In this document: piece by piece, positions 62,601 through 64,000 of the stretch
Numbering within the stretch: position 1 is the first letter of the stretch
Layout of the letters: each line of letters opens with the position of its first letter
Origin: Ricordea florida
Lineage: Eukaryota > Cnidaria > Anthozoa > Corallimorpharia > Ricordeidae
Assembly: GCA_949710005.1 (NCBI GenBank)
Contig: OX453275.1
Span: 30,447,218 to 30,511,217 of the forward strand
DNA length: 64,000 nt
Direction: 5' to 3'
Made by a program: the position numbers and the translations under genes
Notes under the pieces: generated by a model
What the model was told of the DNA's origin: nothing
Database searches by the model: none
Seen by the model: the letters and a program-made list of their open reading frames with translations, nothing else

Positions 62601-64000
62601 CCAGGGTTTTCAATAAGGGCCGGCGGCCGGCGAAACTCGCCGGCTACTCCATACGTTTTCGCCGCCTACTTTGATTAACAACTTATTCGAATTTTACGAA
62701 TTAGCATGATAAATAATTTGCCACAACATGAGCTGTGGATCAGCCAACATTTAATTTGTTAAACACAAAGGAAACTTGCCTGAACTCTTGGTTAATTTAG
62801 CGACAATACATCGTGTTTATCTGTTCATTTATTGAGGTCAAACTGAGCAGCCTGGCTTTACTCAAAACCTTGGGATCTGGGTCTGAAAGCTGCACATCTC
62901 CATGTGCTCTGAAAACCAGTCATGCATGACATGGTCACGTCTACTTCCTAGATTACGAGTTTTGTCAAAATTTTGAGTAAATTTTTATACACCTACACAA
63001 TTGAATAAAACTGGAAAATAAAGCTTTGACGGTTTTTGTCAGTTTTGACGGTTCTGTCAAAACTGACCTAATTCTTGCCCCAGAATGTAGGAAATGCACT
63101 TTTAGAGGCTCAGATCTTAAAAACTTTCCGGGGGGGCATGCCCCCGACCCCCCTAGATGGTCGCGCCTGTGGCGCGAAAAATCTCTTTGCCGTCTACTTC
63201 CACATTTCTGCTGTCTACTTTGATTCTTATTGAAAACCCTGTATCACCTGAACAACATTAGCAGTTAGGATGGAGGCATTGGGGTATATCAGAAACTTGC
63301 AAAACGAAGAAAAAATCCAAAACTGCAAAACCGTGGAAAAATTTGGCCAAAACCAAAAACCACATACAAAACCATCAAAAACGGATGTAATGGTGATCCC
63401 CTTCCAAGATATTTAGTTTGCCACACATTCCTCTAAATAACTTTGTTGTTTTGCAGCAATTTGAGACCAATTGCTGCTCAAATCGAAGAGAAACTGAAAC
63501 CAAAATAGGACAAAATAAGAAAAATCGAAAACCACATTGGATACCAAAACTGAAAACCGCTGGTATCTTTTTACGGAAACCGAAAAGCAGATGCTAAACA
63601 ATGAAGAATCTGCAAACCCAATAAACACCAATACTGAAAAACCCAAAGCCTTTTGGCACAAAAACCAAAAAACAGATCCAAAATATAGCCAAAACCACAA
63701 AACCGAAAATACCAATGCCCCACTCAATTAGCAATCAAAACATCACAAGTCACACCCAAGTGACTACATCGTGAGACAAAAGAAAAATGTTCTTATAACA
63801 AGACATTTTCTATTTCACAACAGAAACTCATACTGTAGTCTAATTATCAGACTACAAGTTTTTGTTTCCGACATGTATAAATCAATAGTCAATGAGGCAC
63901 TGCACTGGGTTTTCTTGAGGAAACCAAAGTTCGCCGCATTTTTTTTCTGCTTACCATGAAGTTTGCCACTTTTACCATCAGTGCCTAGAACATGATACAA
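40088..64000 (-). CDS. NOL11: Nucleolar protein 11, partial at the 5' end
   Basis: Exons in coding order: 63955->64000 (runs off the window), possibly 62303-62323, 62081-62238, 61263-61329, 60375-60473, 59941-59998, 59405-59535, 57717-57795, 56887-57121, 51872-51938, 51703-51786, 47018-47084, 46257-46294, 45302-45432, 44723-44768, 43571-43650, about 43210-43308, 42658-42736, 41802-41891, 40088-40195. Phases agree except around the missing exon. Family hallmarks are ITVWNTKYGTLQ in the propeller, an acidic linker (LESDSRTKAEGSEN), NDVFLQDSLRKLS and VLDWAGLLLNAHYTQLVLMP near the C-terminus, matching the human order. Known role: t-UTP/SSU processome subunit in the nucleolus, needed for rDNA transcription and 18S pre-rRNA processing. 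Not found: the first exons (outside), one propeller exon expected between 62330 and 63950, and the last exon. Large introns hold a LINE, a gypsy-type and a pogo-like element. Confidence 0.87.
40845..40923. repeat. Short inverted repeat
   Basis: ACACCTTTTGCTGTTC and GAACAGCAAAAGGTGT face each other around a loop of about 45 bp, in sequence downstream of NOL11 exon 41802-41891. Confidence 0.7.
41085..41490. mobile_element. MITE-like repeat with GGCGGCGTTTATT motifs
   Basis: GACGTTTATTAGAGGGCGGC and GTTTATTTAAA at 41112-41142 recur as GCGGCGTTTATTCGAGGGCG and GCGTTTAATCGAATAAA at 41450-41484. AACGCCGCATCATGACGTGG lies between. No coding. Ends are approximate. Confidence 0.5.
42456..42654. repeat. 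34-bp tandem repeat, about 6 copies
   Basis: The unit is CATAGAGACACTATATGGGA followed by CTGAATACTACATA. The copies are identical to the eye. The array ends within 4 bp of the splice donor of the NOL11 exon 42658-42736. Confidence 0.95.
42906..43180. repeat. Higher-order tandem repeat with AAATCAGCTGATTTTT motif
   Basis: Subunits of about 35 bp containing CAGCTGATTTTTA(A)CACCC and GACC(A/T) alternate in four related types. The whole block of about 140 bp is present twice. TCAGCTGA is a perfect palindrome. It lies in a NOL11 intron. Confidence 0.8.
43385..43495. mobile_element. Palindromic MITE related to 32007-32200
   Basis: GTCAAAATGTTGTGGACTCA and TGAGTCCACAACATTTTGAC flank a short loop (CGAGGCGCAGCCCCG). 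The left side, GTCTGTACTCTTATCGACAA...GCGTCATCACA, parallels the text of the 32013-32090 arm. A fragment is also at 2528-2590. Confidence 0.7.
44073..44285 (+). mobile_element. tRNA-derived SINE (family C) with nested palindromic MITE
   Basis: The head GGCTTGATAGCTCAGTTGGT...GGTTCGAATCCTGTTCAAGCC has acceptor-like ends and both pol III boxes. It matches the fragment at 11459-11560. The GAATTTTTTCAGG tail is split by a 113-bp palindrome (44151-44263) that begins GGATCAATATCAGTTTCTGG and is flanked by GAATTTTT on both sides (8-bp target duplication). The tRNA-like anticodon arm is imperfect, so no tRNA gene is called. Confidence 0.8.
44588..44675. repeat. Microsatellite block (AAT)n-(GATAGT)n-(GATAAT)n
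   Basis: Short AT-rich units merge into one another next to NOL11 exon 44723-44768, on its 3' intronic side. Confidence 0.9.
45540..45800 (+). mobile_element. SINE-like repeat (family F)
   Basis: GTGGGTTCGAGCCATGGTGA, then CTTAGACAAGAAACTTAACT, GGTGTATAAATGGGCAACGG and GGACTAGCATCCCATCCAGG form a composite body. The GGACTAGCATCCCATCCAGG block is a frequent SINE/LINE tail motif in animals. Located between NOL11 exons 46257 and 45432. The 5' boundary is unclear. Confidence 0.55.
46445..46535. repeat. Palindromic MITE, CCCCCTCCCCT hairpin
   Basis: GTACAGCCACCCCCTCCCCT and the complementary GAGGGGAGGGGGCGGCTATAC flank a T-rich loop. CACCTTCAG/GAAGGCTAC extend the arms. Confidence 0.65.
46550..46720 (-). 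repeat. Dispersed repeat family B, copy 3 (inverted)
   Basis: TGAGTTCTGATTGGCTACAT, GGCAAGATAGGCCGTATCTT, AAATCCTTCATTGACTAAGCTTG are the reverse order of blocks in 7045-7395. The interior is shortened. Confidence 0.55.
47218..51000 (-). mobile_element. Non-LTR retrotransposon (CR1/L2-like), near full length
   Basis: It contains the 1192-codon ORF (separate entry). Downstream on the minus strand come several copies of TTAGGATTTTA, then AAAGCGCCATGGACAATTAG, GCGCTATATAAATG and a (TTTA)n tail at 47218-47245, typical of CR1/L2-group 3' ends. The 5' end is uncertain, near 51000, where NOL11 intron sequence and a palindromic MITE (51093) begin. It sits in the same orientation as NOL11 in the intron between exons 51703 and 47084. 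No ORF1 was recognised. Confidence 0.85.
47412..50990 (-). CDS. LINE endonuclease-reverse transcriptase (ORF2-like), 1192 aa
   Basis: An uninterrupted frame. Residues 1-115 include a hydrophobic start and a 2A-like end, DISSNPGP (111-118). The AP-type endonuclease spans about 236-450: NSRSI (241), TETW (267), GGGVGLLF (300), GDFN (379), SDHYA (443). The reverse transcriptase spans about 725-1000: NFRPVSNL, LLLLDLSAAFDTVDH (815), GVPQGSVLGP (876), YADD (909) and LNRDKTELL. The C-terminus NKLPLQIRLSSSEAVFKANL is typical of CR1/L2/Rex-like elements. All catalytic motifs look intact. Known role: nicks target DNA and reverse-transcribes its own RNA at the site. A shorter start further in is possible; the first in-frame ATG was used. 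Confidence 0.9.
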   Translation of the reverse strand: MRAKMAAGVVHVLLIYFIFLAYSDDFSPYGWTHSGFNHFCFEDIHGCFSDGFLSGNFRREFSLVGSHVVIRRQELSSLEVFQPRSKQAKHGSTCLVLPSKPFVMDLTVYVDISSNPGPESNQEITSRSVGLYHHSFRSPQLITYSRSELLSVRRFSPARLPFHLVSVLKDFSLLRTRGCRAGVWAKSRTRQRSIRTVVSNRNDRFSKFASLPNRDNLVKVQISQVANTQDTSHAINFCLLNSRSIRNKSSVLKDFVVDKDIDLLALTETWLRPGNIDCVEIGDLCPTGYDFIHIPLESRGGGVGLLFKESMDIKCKNSEWSTSFQSFEFLDVRFKSSKMIRMIIIYRPPSSVPLSTFYHEFSLLLEELATASGELLIVGDFNLHVDSSRDVNALHFCDLIASFDLKQWVTTPTHTSGHILDLIITRNQCKLIDNVMVHDPLISDHYAIFMHLLLHKPQFPTRTIRHRKLRSIDYAEFNDTIMNSSLFDESQRDLDSLVDSYHRVLKSTLDVYAPERTREVVLRPCAPWYSTDISVQKNIRRKLERNWRRTRLPADRERYVFQNSVVNDMIASAKHTFYSSVIQENSGNSGLLYKAIEKLLHSNPVQRYPSGPNNCSLSESFVEYFSDKIVKIRNDLDKVDGTLNDGQVTSCNAESESCLAGQLLSEFKLVTEEVVSGFVNHLSSKSCTLDPIPSSVFKRCRHYLLPMITRIVNLSLTSGQVPDRFKVAMLKPLLKKSGADHELFSNFRPVSNLYFLSKVTEKAVAAQLMDHLNDNEGLLEEFQSAYKSHHSTETALVRVQNDILKAIDNNRSVILLLLDLSAAFDTVDHSILLSRLQNRFGIRNTALNWFHSYLHSREQFVSVNGIESSKKNLPYGVPQGSVLGPLLYSLYTSPLGDIARKHSIPFHLYADDTQLYLSFTSNCPNHLSSSKMAVELCVKDIGDWMLRNKLKLNRDKTELLVISSKYRPRPPLDYIRVGDEVIKSSKQARNLGVAFDQCLDFKEHVKIICKSAFFRIRSIAKIRRYLSQSTTETIVHAYITSRLDYCNALLYGLPKYLINRLQLVQNSAARLVTLTRRHEHITPILRSLHWLPVHFRIIFKILLLTYKALNGLAPDYIRDLLRFNISGRTLRSSNKRLLDEPRANLKTYGERAFSVAAPRLWNKLPLQIRLSSSEAVFKANLKTYLFKRAFDL
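51093..51243. mobile_element. Palindromic MITE family D, copy 2
   Basis: Ends TGGTAATTGAACTGAGTGGA and GAAGTTCAATTACCA are inverted. The interior palindrome is GGTCTGAAATCATACGCGTG / CACAAGTATGATTTCAGACC, with TATCGAACGAGC/GAGTTCGATA near the centre. It matches 18705-18852. Confidence 0.75.
52045..52313 (-). mobile_element. tRNA-derived SINE (family A), copy 3
   Basis: Same body and head as 6657-6960 (ACTACGTCCCCTACTCTTTG; complement of GATTTGAACCCGCGACCTCC). It has a 30-bp internal deletion relative to copy 1. It lies in the NOL11 intron upstream of exon 51872-51938. Confidence 0.8.
53515..54189 (+). pseudogene. Retrotransposon protease region
   Basis: A 224-codon frame with ADTGAHSDLWS, the retropepsin D-T/S-G active-site motif, then GLGLLAANGSPIPITGAFF and VHNIHLSYESMLNLGLL, as in gypsy-type proteases. 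It ends in a stop; the polyprotein would continue in another frame from 54174. Upstream, 53058-53345 is a gag-like frame ending before a cysteine-rich stretch (CRDCTTPV...CIDCYR). Confidence 0.7.
54429..54825. mobile_element. hAT-like MITE inside the gypsy-type element
   Basis: Left CAAGGGCACCCAACG and right CGTTGGGTGCCCCTG are inverted with one mismatch, flanked by GTGTAT on both sides (54423-54428, 54826-54831). Internally CCGAAAATT-type motifs recur in both orientations. Non-coding. It lies between the linker and RT coding segments. Confidence 0.85.
54826..55476 (+). pseudogene. Retrotransposon reverse transcriptase, broken
   Basis: RT motifs are ALGVIERVPWGEPVTSCHRM, HRTVDLAPL, FITPFGRWCYTQAPQGFLSS and CVDDTIHYD (where the family usually has Y-x-DD). 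A stop follows ...SPQSTTDI. Beyond it, RNase H/linker fragments are legible in other frames (KPFLSPRCKFSWF; EEEAVAWGLEQTRYF; LPWRFQIQHPPGKSN). It is inactive. The element belongs to the Ty3/gypsy RT type by motif order. Confidence 0.75.
58020..59244 (+). mobile_element. pogo-like (Tc1/mariner superfamily) element, internally reduced
   Basis: Termini ACCGTATTTATTCACTTATA and TATAAGTGAATAAATACGGT are inverted, and a second motif CTCGGTTATAAGACGCACC stands inside each end. The element is 1.2 kb and keeps only the C-terminal transposase segment (58687-58944). The exact end is ambiguous because a TA target dinucleotide is embedded in the palindromic CCGTA/TACGG. It lies in the NOL11 intron between exons 59405 and 57795. 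Confidence 0.8.
58687..58944 (+). pseudogene. Transposase C-terminal remnant, pogo/jerky type
   Basis: An 85-codon frame whose core, VVLQWIDRACNDIPVDLITR followed by SFKSCGINNALDGTEDD, is the conserved tail of DDE_1-superfamily (pogo/Tigger/jerky) transposases. An acidic Glu/Asp-rich end follows. No DNA-binding or DDE catalytic region precedes it in the element. Confidence 0.8.
61105..61178. repeat. Near-perfect hairpin
   Basis: AATAAAATATAACCAGATCA...ACTGGACCTGCA is followed almost without loop by TGCAGGTTCAGCTGATCTGG...TTAACATTTTATTTT. The arms are about 35 bp. In a NOL11 intron, next to exon 61263-61329. Confidence 0.8.
61611..61720. repeat. Diverged copy of the 19488-19642 MITE
   Basis: Shared text: CAAGATCTGGAGCTGGATTT..., GATCACAAGAATCATGAAGT, TCAAAGGAACAGATGACTCC and TTGTCCAGAGTGGATT. 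The inverted ends are worn. Confidence 0.5.
62602..63241. mobile_element. hAT-like MITE, CAGGGTTTTCAATAAG ends
   Basis: Left CAGGGTTTTCAATAAG and right CTTATTGAAAACCCTG are perfect inverted ends, flanked by TATCACC on both sides (62595-62601, 63242-63248). Near each end GCCGGCTACT/GCCGCCTACTTTGATT and CTGTCTACTTTGATT repeat. Non-coding, 640 bp, in a NOL11 intron. Confidence 0.9.
63269..63726. mobile_element. TIR element with AAAACCG-type internal repeats, copy 2
   Basis: Same structure as 16910-17334, with ends GGAGGCATTGGGG and ACCAATGCCCC worn by mutation. It stands only 27 bp beyond the MITE ending at 63241. Confidence 0.7.

Overview
The window is eukaryotic: low overall GC, split genes with GT-AG introns, tRNA-derived SINEs, hAT- and pogo-like transposons, a non-LTR element and many palindromic MITEs. 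Gene content and repeat style suggest an anthozoan cnidarian, probably a stony coral. The species is inference.

Four conserved genes could be rebuilt by hand from splice sites and phase, and all introns inside them keep frame. (1) NUBP1, minus strand, 5302-11969, nine exons, 318 aa, a cytosolic Fe-S assembly P-loop ATPase. (2) UBFD1, plus strand, 12044-16488, nine exons, 295 aa, ubiquitin-like-domain protein. The NUBP1 and UBFD1 start codons are 74 bp apart, so they must share a bidirectional promoter. (3) A RAB26/RAB37-type GTPase, minus strand, 23041-31330, nine exons, 212 aa, complete with a CCS prenylation end. (4) NOL11, minus strand, from 40088 past the right edge, with about 20 exons recognised; its first exons lie outside the window and its last exon was not found.

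Much of the remaining sequence is repeat-derived. 1-460 is the end of one transposon copy; 461-5301 and 16489-23040 are gene-poor. 31704-37400 is a 5.7-kb composite foldback element. Its two inverted arms each carry the same 5' part of an integrase-type transposase gene pointing toward a central hairpin, and three other elements are nested inside, including a second foldback with paired THAP-finger exons. RAB26 intron 7 holds a 1.2-kb array of a 39-bp minisatellite. NOL11 introns hold a nearly intact 1192-aa non-LTR retrotransposon ORF with a 2A-like NPGP motif, a decayed Ty3/gypsy-type element with an inserted hAT-like MITE, a pogo-like element with a transposase remnant, SINEs and tandem repeats.

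The four host genes are housekeeping or trafficking genes (Fe-S assembly, ubiquitin-like adaptor, vesicle transport, ribosome biogenesis) and do not form a pathway together. The noteworthy biology is in the mobile elements and their nesting.
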